From: Hyperoplus lanceolatus
Lineage: Eukaryota > Chordata > Actinopteri > Uranoscopiformes > Ammodytidae
Direction: 5' to 3'
NCBI GenBank assembly: GCA_026929865.2
Contig: CM049397.1
Location: 29,119,698 to 29,183,697, forward strand
DNA: 64,000 bases
Below the pieces are notes generated by a model. The model had not been told where the DNA came from. It made no database searches and saw nothing but the letters and a program-made list of their open reading frames with translations. Below are positions 10,874-22,900 of the stretch, in pieces; position 1 is the stretch's first letter; each line of letters opens with the position of its first letter. A program made the translations under genes and the position numbers.

Positions 10874-11002
10874 CTGAAGCACAGATTACATTTCCTTTAC
10901 ATACAAACTGAAGAGATATGATCTGGGATTTCCTTTGATGGTCTTAGCTAGTTAACATTGAATTACAGTAACATCCCATTTCTCTTGGTTATTACATTAC
11001 AG

Positions 11003-11212
11003 TTCATTGACGCCTTGACTATTTATTTGAGTAGCATCGTGACTGCATCCATGGCCCAACAAATTAAACAACCAAAGAAAATCATAAACAAGTTGGATAA
11101 TGAGACTGAGACAATTATGTTTGAGCTACAGTATCATATGTTACAGTGTCATGCTCCTGTGCAATTACTCAATTTAAGACCCATTAACACCAAACGTCCA
11201 AACGTTGTAATG
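11003..11212 (+). CDS. Possible isolated coding exon, 70 codons
   Basis: The stretch lies between a plausible splice acceptor (pyrimidine-rich TTTCTCTTGG then ATTACATTACAG, ending at 11002) and a consensus donor (ATG|GTGAGT at 11212/11213). It is 210 bases long, open through its length in the frame that starts at the exon boundary, and phase 0 at both ends. The peptide runs from FIDALTIYL through KKIINKLDNETETIMFELQY to KRPNVVM. I do not recognise the family. The frame stays open upstream to 10958. It could be an exon of a host gene lying mostly outside the window, a transposase exon, or chance. Confidence 0.28.
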
Positions 11213-12617
11213 GTGAGTTACATTGGATTTTTTTTTATTAATCATAGTTCATCTGTGACCTGTACTACTTACTTAATCAAATACGGTGTGAATTCCATTG
11301 TGAATTAGAGGGGGGAGGGGATACATTACATACAGCTACAGATAATTGTTGCAAATTTGAGTTCAGTTTGATGTTTTTCCAGAATCGGTGTCCAGCCTAG
11401 GAATTCCACGAATTTGGATATTTTCCCAACGGGTAATAAACTTGTGACAACACCAGTGTTACCGATAACACCGACAGGACATAGGCTTTAAAAATATAGA
11501 CGATTAATTTGATGTTAAATGTTACATCTTTGGATCCTCTGATTGTTTTGTGAATAAATTCATTCTTGGCGTTTGTCATTCACTGTTGTGCACTTTCAGG
11601 TGTTTCTGCTTCGCAACATCATTTTACCGGGGCCTCAACTCGAACGTTTTGCTTTAGGTTACAGATAAAGTTGGGGTGTAATTTCCACTGGGGACATGTC
11701 CCCCCTACTTTCAAAATTGTTAATATGTTTTAATTGCAAGCTGTTATCGGCGGGATCAGCAGGATTAACACACACTCAGCCTGCCTCTGTGGAAGTGCGC
11801 ACGCGTGTGTGAGTGCCAGTGCGTCACCTCCTGTCGCTGCCACATCACTTGTAGACTTCCTCATTTAGCCTACGTTTTCAGGATCCCTAGCATTGGGTTT
11901 GAACCCCAGATTTTGCCAAATAGGTGCATTTGCTTTCCATTTTGAAGCCAAATCCACCATCATTCTGTTGGTGAACTCTTCTCTCGTCACGGGAGACTCT
12001 GCTGTTCTGCTCAACTGCACTTTAAGTTGAAAAAGTGACCTTATTATAACTAAGAATTAATAACTAGTAATCTACTAGGCCTAACTAGTTTTTTATTTAT
12101 AAATGTGCGCCCTACCTCTGTGACGCTAATAATTGACCAAATAGTATTCATGTCCAATAAAAAAATTAAAATAGGCCTACTCACACAACTCATACAACAC
12201 TGGTAACACCTATTACCACGGCAACCCTAGTCCAGCCTCCTTCATTGTTTCACAATGTCCTGTTTGCATAGTCAAATGAACTAATTACACACCTCTTAAT
12301 ACTTTTCTATTGATATCCTTTTAGGCAGCAAATTCCACCTGTTACTCAGTGGCTCAGAATAGTGGTTTACTCACTTCCCAACAAAGAGGTATTAATGCGT
12401 CACGGTTGAGGTTGCTGCAGTGTCCACCTGTGAAATGCAAATGTGAGCGGTGCAGGGTCTAACATGGTCAGCATGCCAATGAGCTTATCGAATGGCGACG
12501 GGGTACTAAGCACTTCTGACCTGCTGCTGCTGCTTCCACAATGTTTCTGTGCTGTTTCCTTGTCTCGGCCCAGGGCTACGCAGAGATGAGTGGGAGGGGG
12601 AATTCAAAGAGATGGCC
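11213..12617. other. Non-coding stretch
   Basis: No gene is supported. A self-complementary GGGGACATGTCCCC occurs at 11691-11704. The rest is AT-rich with scattered GC-rich patches. Confidence 0.45.
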
Positions 12618-12621
12618 TTAA

Positions 12622-12947
12622 AGGGACACTGTGTAACATTTTAAGTAATTTATTAGCTAAAATCACTATCCTCATTCATAAATATGTCCTCATTGGTGTA
12701 AAATCACCTCTCCACAACGAATATCCTCGGCGAAATCAAATATAATATGCATTTGCCACAATGTCTTCTGGAGGTGCATGTTTTTGGAATGTCATCAGGT
12801 GCATTGTTTAAAATTTAGAATTGTTCTTGTCCTTGAAGGCCACTGTAGCTTCTGTTATTATTCTAAAGGGGTGGGGTTACCCAGGGAGCGTTGCATTCTA
12901 GAACCATCTAGAACTTTCTTGGTGATGTCATATTACACACTGCACCT
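12622..12947. mobile_element. Kolobok-like MITE with TTAA target sites
   Basis: A 326-bp unit begins AGGGACACTGTGTAACATT and ends with a sequence whose complement reads AAGGTGCAGTGTGTAATA, giving imperfect TIRs of about 18 bp. TTAA stands on both sides (12618-12621 and 12948-12951). TTAA duplication together with AGGGACA/AAGGTGCA ends fits Kolobok (T2) non-autonomous elements of fish; piggyBac also uses TTAA, but its ends usually begin CC. There is no coding content. Confidence 0.7.
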
Positions 12948-12951
12948 TTAA

Positions 12952-14193
12952 AGTCACTTATTTTGAACAGTTGCATGTTTGGCAGGAGGTGCCTCAATCT
13001 TGTTTTAAGCTTCCACATTTCAGGAAATATCGAAGGTTGGTTTCTATGGTTGGATTAGAACATTAAAACATGGTTTGTTTTTCCACAGTGTATATGTAGG
13101 CTTTATTCCCAGTTTATGATTACATTAGCACATGAAAATCTCTCTACTGCTGTCCAATGAAAGCCATGAAGCAAGGCTGAATTCAAATATTATTCATTGA
13201 ATCAAGTGCAAACATGCCTCCCTTCGCCAATACAGCAAACATTTGGGCTATTGAGGGTGGGATGAGAATTTCTGATTGATCATTACCATGCCAACTTACC
13301 TGCACTACATTTTGTATGAAAATCAAGAGAAATATCAAGATATACAGCACACTAAATACATGACATTACTTATATTTTTAATTTAATTTAATTCTCACAT
13401 AGACACCAATTCCGGAATACTGATTAACAGCTGATCAGCGAAGTGATCCATGTAGTGTTTTAAGTCTGTGCAGAGATAGTTATTTTAAGTATTTAGTGCT
13501 GTACTGTTTGCTTACCGCTGGACCGCCAAGTCCCGTTCTGCTCTGTGTTGTTGTCCGCTGCCGCGTTTAAAGCCAGCGCTTAAAGCCAGCATTATTAACA
13601 GAATGACAAAAAAAAAAAAAAAAAACGTCTGATCAACGAGAGCTTTCACTGCTGGGATCCGGAGTTTCAATATACAGTTGCTGTGCCTGTTCGCTGCAGT
13701 CAAGATAACCTTTTGCTTCGCTTTGTGCTTCCTCTCTCTCCCTCTGTTAACCTACACTTAAACATACGCGCATTCTCACACATTTATTGTCCACGTTTAT
13801 TGTCCACATTTATTGACTTTGCAATCCCAGGCCTGTTGCTCAAGGTTCATAAGACATAGGCTATGCATTTTTCAATAAAATTGATGCTGTAGTTAAGAGA
13901 AACACTGGCAGAAGTAATATCGGAAGACAGACCATATCATAGTTCCTGACTGTAGATTTTGTCTAACGGTGTGTAAACCTCAAAAGAAGATGAAAAGGTC
14001 ACTGATGAAAATATAAAGCATGTTAGATAATTGATACATCCCAGGAGCAAGGGAGGGACATTTAATGATATCCCACCTAACCTCTTACAGCAGAAGCTGA
14101 ACTGGCTTCTAACACACTGCTGGTATCCAGATTCTTAAGCCTCATCAGAATTCATTTGGGACTACAGTTCCATCATGTAATAAAAGTGGCAAA
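12952..14193. other. Non-coding stretch
   Basis: An 18-base A run stands at about 13608-13625, beside a small duplication of TAAAGCCAGC. No gene or bounded element is seen. Confidence 0.45.
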
Positions 14194-14195
14194 TA

Positions 14196-15703
14196 CAGTG
14201 TGTTCCAAATTATTATGCAAATTATATTTTTCTCAGATTTTCCTAAATAGTCGATGTAAATGGCAGTCAGTATAATTTAAATCATCAACCGTTAAAGTAT
14301 GATTCACATTTTATTGAACAAACCTCCCAATGATAACAATATTTTTTTTTTCAAAAATAAAAAAACTCAAAATGCACTGTTCCAAATTATTATGCACAAC
14401 AGAGTTTCAAAACATTTTATAGGTTTCGAAGAACTAAAAATGGCCATTTGTTGAATTTGCAGAATGTAGAGGTCATATTTATTGAAATCAAAAGCTATTT
14501 CAGTCAAAAACATTTTAACAGGCCAAGTTACATGTTAACATAGGACCCCTTCTTTGATATCACCATCCATTGAACTTGTGAGTTTTTGGAGAGTTTCTGC
14601 TTGAATGTCTTTGCAGAATGTCAGAATAGCCTCCCATAACTGCTGTTTTGATGTGAACTGCCTCCCAACCTCATAGATCTTTTGCTTGAGGATGCTCCAA
14701 AGGTTCTCAATAGGGTTAAGGTCAGGGGAAGATGGGGGCCACACCATGAGGTTCTCTCCTTTTTATGCCCAAAGCAGCCAATGACACAGAGTTTACTACG
14801 GAAGGCACGGTTCTTCTTTTTGTACCACGGAAGAAAGTGGTCAGTCAGAAACTCAACATACTTTGCCGAGGTCATTTTAACACCGTCAGGGACCCTTAAG
14901 GGGCCTACCAGCTCTCTCCCCATGATTCCAGCCCAAAACTTTACTCCACCACCTCCTTGCTGACGTCGCAGCCTTGTTGGGACATTGTGGCCATTCACCA
15001 ACCATCCACTACTCCATCCATCTGGACCATCCAGGGTTGCACGGCACTCATCAGTAAACAAGAATGTTTGAAAATGAGTCTTCATGTATTTCTGAGCCCA
15101 GTGCTACCGTTTCTGCTTGTGAGCATTGTTTAGGGGTGGCCGAATAATAGGTTTATGCACAGCTGCAAACCTCTGGAGGATCCTACACCTTGAGGTTTGC
15201 GGGACTCCAGAGGCACCAGCGGCTTCAAATACCGGTCTGCTGCTCTGTAACGGCATTTTAGCAGCTGCTCTCTTTATCCGATGAATTTGTCTGGCAGAAA
15301 TCTTCCTCATTGTGCCTTTATCTGCACAAACCCCTCTGTGCTCTGAATCAGCCACAAATCTCTTCACAGTACGATGATCACACTTCAGTTTCTTTGAAAT
15401 ATCTATTGTTTTCATACCTTGTCCAAGGTATTGCACTATTTGATGCTTTTCGGCAGCAGAGAGATCCTTTTTCTTTCCCATAGTGCTTGAAGCATGTGGC
15501 CTGCTTGATAGTGTGGAACGTCCTTCTTAAGTAGATTTCCTTAGATTGGGATCACCTGACAAACTAATTATCACAGGTGTATGAGATTGATTTCAATGAT
15601 CCAAGGTGCCCTGAGACACAATATCATACAAACGTTTTATTGAAACACAAAACATTAAAGTTTATGACACTTCAATCCAATTTGCATAATAATGTCCACA
15701 CAA
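14196..15703 (-). mobile_element. Tc1-type transposon, inactive
   Basis: The left end CAGTGTGTTCCAAATTATTA is flanked by TA (14194-14195), and the right end (15679-15703) keeps AATTTGCATAATAAT, the complement of the inner part of the left end, and is also followed by TA (15704-15705); its outermost bases have diverged. A second copy of GTTCCAAATTATTATGC inside the left end (about 14380) gives the direct-repeat arrangement typical of IR/DR Tc1 elements. The minus strand encodes a broken transposase. At 1508 bp it is close to the usual Tc1 size. Confidence 0.9.
14535..15481 (-). pseudogene. Tc1-like DD34E transposase, disrupted
   Basis: The enzyme cut and pasted its own transposon at TA sites. 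The N-terminal part (15481-15104, 125 codons) starts MGKKKDLSAAEK and contains the helix-turn-helix DNA-binding region. It ends at an in-frame TAG where the frame would otherwise continue, since the next part (15085 on) lies in the same frame and begins the catalytic core with LFTDE, the first catalytic Asp. Downstream of WYKKKNRAFRSK the expected segment holding the second Asp is missing, and the frame shifts near 14750 to reach SPDLNPIENLW, which holds the final Glu. One nonsense codon, one deletion and one frameshift make it non-functional. Confidence 0.92.
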
Positions 15704-15764
15704 TAGCTGCTGTGTGCTACAAAACTAAGCGTGTTTGCATTGATACAGTAATGAAGTCAGCAAC

Positions 15765-16323
15765 TAGCCTGGCATTCCCAGACCTGCCACTAGGCGCTGG
15801 CAAATTAAATTTGCTGCGCCTGTTGGTCTGGACACCCTCCATTGAAGCTTTATCGAAAAGTCGAGAAATCCCGACTCACGTTTCAATTGGTTCTATCTAA
15901 TATGGGCGCGCCAGAGCCCTTTGTATGGTGCTCTGGGGCGGACGTTACCGGATGACGACAGTGACGTGCATGCGACGTCGAAGCCGTGATAGTAAACATC
16001 AAAGATGGCTGCGGATATGTTGTGTGAGTTTGAGACTGCTTTGGCCTCGACCCTTTACGATTTGGAAGACGGCACTCAAATCTTTCATTAGCAAGTAAGT
16101 GAAATGTTAATGCCGACCACGGCAAAAGTTTAATTTAACAGTTTAACAGCCGTTTGCTAAACGAACGGGACTTAATACGTCACCTTGTGCATCGCTCTGA
16201 GTGGTCGTAGTGCTATCCAATTGCGTGCAGTGGCATTTGAAATGCACGAGTAGTTGGAAATTACTATTGATCGTGGCCAGACCCTCTATCGTTCAAGATA
16301 TCAGGGTCTGGATTTCCAGGCTA
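15765..16323. mobile_element. Non-autonomous DNA transposon, TAGCCTGG ends
   Basis: The unit of 559 bp starts TAGCCTGGCATTCCCAGACC and ends with a sequence whose complement is TAGCCTGGAAATCCAGACCC. GTCAGCAAC stands on both sides (15756-15764 and 16324-16332), an exact 9-bp duplication. Inside, ATG at 16005 in the context AAGATGGCT opens a 28-codon frame (MAADMLCEFETALASTLYDL and eight more residues) that stops just before a splice-donor-like AAGTAAGTG. No transposase domain is visible. It shares end sequence with the elements at 9797 and 42943. Confidence 0.75.
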
Positions 16324-16332
16324 GTCAGCAAC

Positions 16333-18129
16333 TACATACTGTACATCTAACAAACAGGAAGGCTGCTTATGGACTCATGGTTTTAACAGGTTTCATGCAA
16401 TTTTACACGTTGTAGCTATGTGTGATTAATATATAAAGTATAAATTAATTTATAGTGGGCACAGAGGGAATCAGGATTTGAACTGTACTGTGTGCGCTGA
16501 AAGAAAAATAATCCAGTCTCAATTCCCAGCCTAGGCTCTGTGAACGGGCATTTAGCTAGTTATGGTGGGCCCCCTTTGTTTACATACCAGTTTACAGAGC
16601 TTATGTGTATTAACAACAGATTTATTTCAGCGAACACACAGTATAGATAGGTAGAGGATTGTGAGGAGATATTCACTGATTTGGACAAAAAGAGGTTTTG
16701 ACAAAAATCGTTCTCCGGAATTGCTGACTCCAACTTTAATTGCAATTCCATACCATAAATCGACATGTGTCCTTGAAGCAAAATAGTTCCAATGACCCAG
16801 TTGATTTAGTTCATTGTGCAGGTCATTGAAACCACATAACATCACAATGGAGCCTTGTCTTATACAATATTCAGGCTTCATTTTTCTGGCCAAGGTTCGG
16901 TGGTTCAAAAAGTGTAGACACATTGTTATGTGAATAATTCTAACATACATTTTTATGTGCCATATCACATTTTTAAATCTTCTATCAGATTTTCCATCTT
17001 TTGAACATTGCATTTCCTCTATATTTTACTTAGTAAATAATATTTTTATTTAGTTCATTGATTCAAAGGACTTTCCCCCTTACAATCCCCCGCTTTACAT
17101 ATGCCTGTCCTAGATTTGCATCTCAGAAATCCCCAACAATGACACAACTGGATGAGTGCATTGATGAAGCTTTTTCTGATCATTGTATTTTTTATAACTG
17201 CTAACACAAAAAAATGTGTTAATATAAATAAATATAGTTTTTGTGTGATTATTCATGTTTTTTACAAAAGCATCAAGAGAGCAAATAAACAGGCAGCCAA
17301 AGATAAATGGATAACAAATAGACAGACTCATTCTTCACCTATAACAACCACCTCATTTTATACACTCATTTCCTGGCAAACTAGTTAATATCTCTTCAAT
17401 CATGACTCTAATTTGTGTCAAAGGGAACCTATTGTTTTCTCTTCAGTCCTGAAACTGACTTCACGCGTCAGGTATCAGACACACGCACCGATAAAATAAC
17501 ACAAGTGCACTACAGCTGTGCTCATGTCTGTCATCTGTAAATAATCATATTAATACCACTGGACACACCTAACTTTTTTATCACAGCCTTAGGCCCGATT
17601 CTTAATCAAAATTAATCCGTAAATATTCATGACGGGATAAGCAAACATAAGGTCTTGATTACTACATCATAAGAATGACCTTGATCAATATGTAACACAT
17701 TTGAATAAAACATTGCCGTGAAAAAAAGACTCGTGCAATGTTTTGACTTTTAGACAGGGTGATCCTGTTCGGCGAAACGTAAAGTCCCCTCTGTCTCTCT
17801 CACTACAACAAGCCCCATCAGCCACATGGCCTTGCATTATTTACATGTTTATGATTAGCTAAGCCTCCATCTGCTGGAAAGTGCCATGTAGAATTGGAGT
17901 GCTATTATGCGTAATTTTTTTGGAACGACATAGAAAAGTAAGGAGCAAGTTATGTGACATCCAGTAGACACTAAGAAAAGTCTGTTGCCACTCATACAAT
18001 GTGGCGTATATCCTTCATTAACTGTTATATTTCGCAACATTAATGTCTTAACCTTAACCCTGAAATTTTCCTTGCATTTTCCTGACACTTCAGTAGTTAC
18101 CTGGCAACATGCAGGGTTCAGCCCAAATT
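16333..18129. other. AT-rich non-coding stretch
   Basis: No feature can be supported. A 128-codon minus-strand frame at 16627-17013 has no recognisable content, and nothing around it suggests a gene. Confidence 0.45.
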
Positions 18130-18910
18130 CAGCCCAATTTAAGTCATCCTTCTTGAGGGGTTGGCCAATAACTTCAATTTAATTTTCGATTACTATTACG
18201 GCTTCCCTCAATCATGAAAACAAAATAATCGTTATTAAACTATCATTGTTCCGCACGCCGGGGCATGCAGGCTTGTAAATGCAGCGAACCCTTTCAGCCG
18301 AGCGGTGCGCTCGCTCGGCCCCTACCTCACCTGATAATTTAACTATTGGCTGGTCCAGAGAGTAGGAGGGAGATGTTGCGCATTGCCAGGTGTTTTGAAA
18401 AACTTCTAGATGACGAGAATAAAGGTAAAACTAATTGTGTAACGACCTGATCTGCCAATTTGTTAATTCACTTTAAGTTGAATCATAGTGGTCTATGACC
18501 AAGCAATAAAAAACACAGGAAGTTTAAAGCTCCTTGACTCCTGCCACTACAACTGTCAACACTACAATGCAACTGCCTTGACATAAATAAATCATGCCCT
18601 TACATTTAATGCTATCAAAAGACGTGCCCTATCAACACCATTTACAACGGGTTATTTTTTTTATTTTGACATATTTATTTTATTCAATTGTTAAAAATAT
18701 GTTTCACTTATTTAGCCTATTCCTATTCTCCCTGTTTTCAGTTCAATTAGGCCTTTGTTTAAAGTCCAAAGTCATGATGTTATTAGAAAAAAAACGTGTT
18801 AAAAGTAAAATAAATGCATAATGTTCTTAAATCAATGATTAACTGTCTTTAATAATCGTGATAACACAATGTGATTACTAAAAATAATCATTATTATGAT
18901 TGTTTCTTTC
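18130..18910. mobile_element. Possible degenerate hAT-like element
   Basis: Strings such as TTTCGATTACTATTACGGC, ACAAAATAATCGTTATTAAAC and AATAATCATTATTATGATTG resemble the AT-rich subterminal parts of fish hAT elements. A GC-rich block (18250-18330) between them includes GAGCGGTGCGCTCGCTCGG. I cannot place the termini or a target duplication, so the limits given are approximate. Confidence 0.3.
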
Positions 18911-19357
18911 TTCTTGCAATTTCCATGGTTTAGATCAATTAGAAACAATTAAAGTATTAAATAGGTAGGCCTAGTCATTATTAGTAATTAATATCTACAG
19001 GTTGTTTATTGTGATTTCATAAGCGTCAGTGAGCTCCATGGTTACACAGTGATTGACAGGCTGACTGAAATGCTCTTGAGCTGGACAGAAACTCCCCCCT
19101 CCCAACCCCACACCCTCTTAAAATACATAAACCGTTTGCCTTTACTGTTGCACATAGTCGCGACTCCAAAAAAGTCGGTCGCATACTGACCCCCCAAAGG
19201 CCCATTCTGAGCCAGGAAAAACCCTGAACATGTATTCACTTTCAAAATATATAATGTATATAAAATATAAATATATATATATATTTCAAGACTCTCAAGG
19301 TCGCCGTACATTTAAAAACATATCCATTATAAAAGCAAGGCAGGTACACAAGTACTC
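18911..19357. other. Non-coding stretch with a short TA run
   Basis: The short TA-rich run at about 19259-19284 is the only structure. It explains the IYIYIYI frame on the minus strand. No gene is seen. Confidence 0.5.
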
Positions 19358-19360
19358 TTA

Positions 19361-19962
19361 AAACGAAGACACACCAGGCCGACTACCGACCGTCGCCAGA
19401 AAATGGAGTCGGGCGGGTTACTCAGCTCCAGTCTCCCCGACGCGGTCAAAAAATTGCAAAGAACACACCAAGCTGACTACCAACTTGCCGTATGTTCTGT
19501 GCTTGCGCGAGATGTAATGTCTCCATAACAGCAGGCGCTGCTAATCTGTATTGTGGCCCAAAAAAAATAAAACCGTAAATGACGGGACAGCTCTGTAGAC
19601 CAAAACACAGAGCACAGTCATTGTTATAGTGACACCATACTGTTGTCAGCTCTCGGGCTTCTTCTTGTGGAAGAAGAAAGATGTCGCCGGCGAAAAATAA
19701 GGAGAAATCGCTTATCGTTTATCTGGTTTGTTTACCATCCTCACTTTTGGGCTTCACTGATTCGCTAGCCCTCCACCAATCAGATTGCTCCGGCTGAAAG
19801 ACTGGCCGACGCCGATTGAACATTTTGAATCATGTGAAAAGAAGGCCGACAACATCTACGACGGTCGACGTCACCAAACACACCAAACAGATTTGTGTCC
19901 CCGCCCCCTCCAGACTCTCCGACGATGTCCGACACCCCCGATTATTGGCCTGGTGTGTCGCT
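19361..19962. mobile_element. Harbinger-like element, copy 1
   Basis: The left end AAACGAAGACACACCAGGCC pairs with the right end, whose complement reads AAGCGACACACCAGGCC. TTA stands on both sides (19358-19360 and 19963-19965), the 3-bp target duplication expected of PIF/Harbinger. ACACACCA motifs recur below the termini. The interior is homologous over most of its length, in opposite orientation, to the two outer parts of the element at 26900-28796, including the segment CGCCGATTGAACAT. ATG at 19681 opens a frame beginning MSPAKNKEKSLIVYLVC that may be a remnant of an encoded protein. No DDE nuclease domain is present. Confidence 0.65.
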
Positions 19963-19965
19963 TTA

Positions 19966-22900
19966 CATAGAGCAAGGGAGGTGTTTTAAAAGCTGTTGTG
20001 TAGCCAATCATATTGTCTTAAACGGCACACTTGAATAATATAGTGAAAGGAATAACATAACTTTAGGTTAAAGAGTGTGACAATGATCTTTACTGTATTT
20101 TAATTTTTTGAATCCCCTCTGTCATGTTCCAATATACCTGCCAGTGTTAGTTTCCCTGTGGCAGCAAAACATCCTGACCTTTCCCTGTCTATCTTTTCTA
20201 TGTTCCTGTCATTGTGCAACATGGTTGACAGGAAACAGTTTTCCCTAGATTGTGAAGGCAGCATGCCTCCCGATCAGATTGTTCCAGCACTTTGTATGTT
20301 CATTGCAGGAGGTGGAGCTCCCCATTACACACAGGTGTGCACTAAAACAATGAGGTAATCAGCTTTAGACAATTTGCTTCACTCTCTAACAGGGTAGATA
20401 ACCCTAATATTACGTTTGTTCATACCTTGTGTTTTTGATAAGATGGGGTAATCCATCCAAAATGTAAGAGTTGACAGAAAACAGGGAAAGACATATTGCT
20501 CTTCCACTCTATATTGAAGAAGAATGTGTTCTGTTGTCAAGGGTTGTTCTTCTTGTTCATTTTGGTGATATTAGTTTTTCATTTTAAAAAGGTATAATCT
20601 TTGAGAGGAAAATTAAAGAGGCTAAATCTGAAAAAAAAAAAAATGGAGACACTTGGTCTGATGAATCAGAAGCTATTGAAGAAAGACACATGGATTTTCC
20701 ATAAAAAAATATTAATTTAAAATAAAATATTATGGAGGGTCCTCTGGGTTGGGCTTGGAGGATTTTGATGTTGCCAGGTAGCTATCCCAAATATTGATAA
20801 AGCCTTTGACAGAAACTGTGGCTTTCTAACAGCACCATAACCAGTCATTTGAAATTTGAAAACTGTATAATGTGCAAGAACAATATAAAGAAGACGCTTT
20901 TTCATCCCCCACTTTCCCTCTTTCCATGCTCCAGCTCTTTGGTACTACTTCCAATCCATAAAAAGGCAAACCATCCACTCAACCTCTCAGGGAAGACTGC
21001 TTCCTGTAGAAAGCATTGGGGGTCAAACGTGATGGCAGCCTCAACAGCACTGTTTTGGGTGTCATTTGGAAGTTGTACACATTGATTAGTAACTGTCCTA
21101 CCTTTCCTGAGATAATGTTTGTCCCACAAGGAGGCAGCCATTACACCACAGCTGACCACAGGGACCATTCAAGGGTAATCAGAGCAAACAGAGTCAGGAT
21201 AACCACTTACAGTGGGAGTGCATTGGCCTGGATTGGTCAGAACAAGTTAAAAGCCAGAATGTCTGGAGACAATGCTCGATGGAGTGGTGCGAATTTGTGG
21301 TTTGGTGCAAGCAGTCACCTTTGAATATTTTATGAATTTGTTATATCTAGTAGGCTAGTTGTTGTTTTGAGAAGTCCTTGATAACAATAAAATATGATTA
21401 ACAAATAACGGTTATGGTTTAAAGTAAACCACATATTTATCAGCGCCACAGAGATTTGGTTTTGGTGCACACTCACTCCTGTTATGACATTTCTAGAACA
21501 TTCAAAGTGAACTCTTCTGCATGTTTTTTAATGTAAGCTATAGTATTACTGTTTGTGAATGAATGAGCCCCACGCAACTTAAAGTTTCAAATTCATATCT
21601 ATTATTTATTATTTCCTCTTAAAAAACTGTGAATCACAAGCTTGCTGCAACATCGTCTCTTAAAATATCCATGGGAAATGCATTACATTGTGTAATATTA
21701 ACAGTGATCATTACTAGGAACTTTTGCTGCATGTCTTCCCTGTTTCCTTAGTGTTGTCCAATAAATAAATACTTGATTTAATGTTTTTTTTAAATAAATT
21801 AGTTTAATTAAAAGCATATTTGGTGTATTTTGCCATTGTCCTTCTACTGTCCGTCATAACAGTCATGTTAATATAATATTATATATATTTACTGTATACA
21901 CGTAGTATATTGAACAGTTTTGGACCTCAGCTAATGTGGCTGCAGAGAGAGCATTTCAGAAGTATCGTTGTGACTCAGAATGTTGAGAATTAACCAGCCC
22001 TGCTTGAACAGTGTGTTGATCATCTTTCTGCAACATGTCCTAACTCGTACACATGTAACTCCACAGACCAGCTTGTGGTGCTTAATCATCGGAGACACTT
22101 CATATTTACTGCCCCTTGTCAACAAAACAACTACAGCTATGCTTCAAGAGGAGATGGGATATGGTGAATGGGTGGTAATATTGTGGGGATTTATTTTAAA
22201 TAACGCACAATGGTTTAATTTTCCTTCACTCATAGCCTTAAAACGTGACACATCTAGCCCTTTAGATTTTCCTCATTGTGCTGTTGCAGATGAAAGCAGG
22301 GCAGCTTCAACATTCTCACTTGCAAATTCAGGGATGACAGGGTTCCTTTGCCAGCTTCAATTATGAATGACAGCCTTTTATCTCCTTACTGCTAATAAGG
22401 TGAGATAATATATGCTCACACCACGTTTTTTTCATTTTTTTGTTCTCCTAGATACCTGAATAAAGCCTGTTCTAGTGAAAAATATAATTTGGGGGGGAAA
22501 TGGGTCACGAAAAATGATATTGGTGTTCAAAAGACTGAAGCTTAAAATCATACAATGGAGGAACCACAAGAAGAAAAACAATAAGCTCACTGGGTATTGA
22601 AGACAGTGTTGTTAGCTGCAGTTCCTTTTTTTGCTTCATGGCTAATATATAAATATAGAACAAGGCTTGAGTTTGCCCTTGATCATTCCCTCACTTTTTT
22701 GAAGGCACTTGACTGCAGGGACACCAGTGTCCAACGTTGCAGAGTCAGAATTGTTAAAGTTCTGGATACAAGTCCCAAGTAATTTTCAGTGTAATATTGA
22801 AGCCTATAAAATGTCAAAAGGGCCACTCAGAAGGATTAGGTCACAGTTGAGATAGGGAGAGGATCTGGGGTCAATCCAACTGGATCCAATTAATTGTTTG

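Noticed and set aside
14682..14963. 93-codon plus-strand frame
   Set aside because: It is the shadow of the minus-strand Tc1 transposase.
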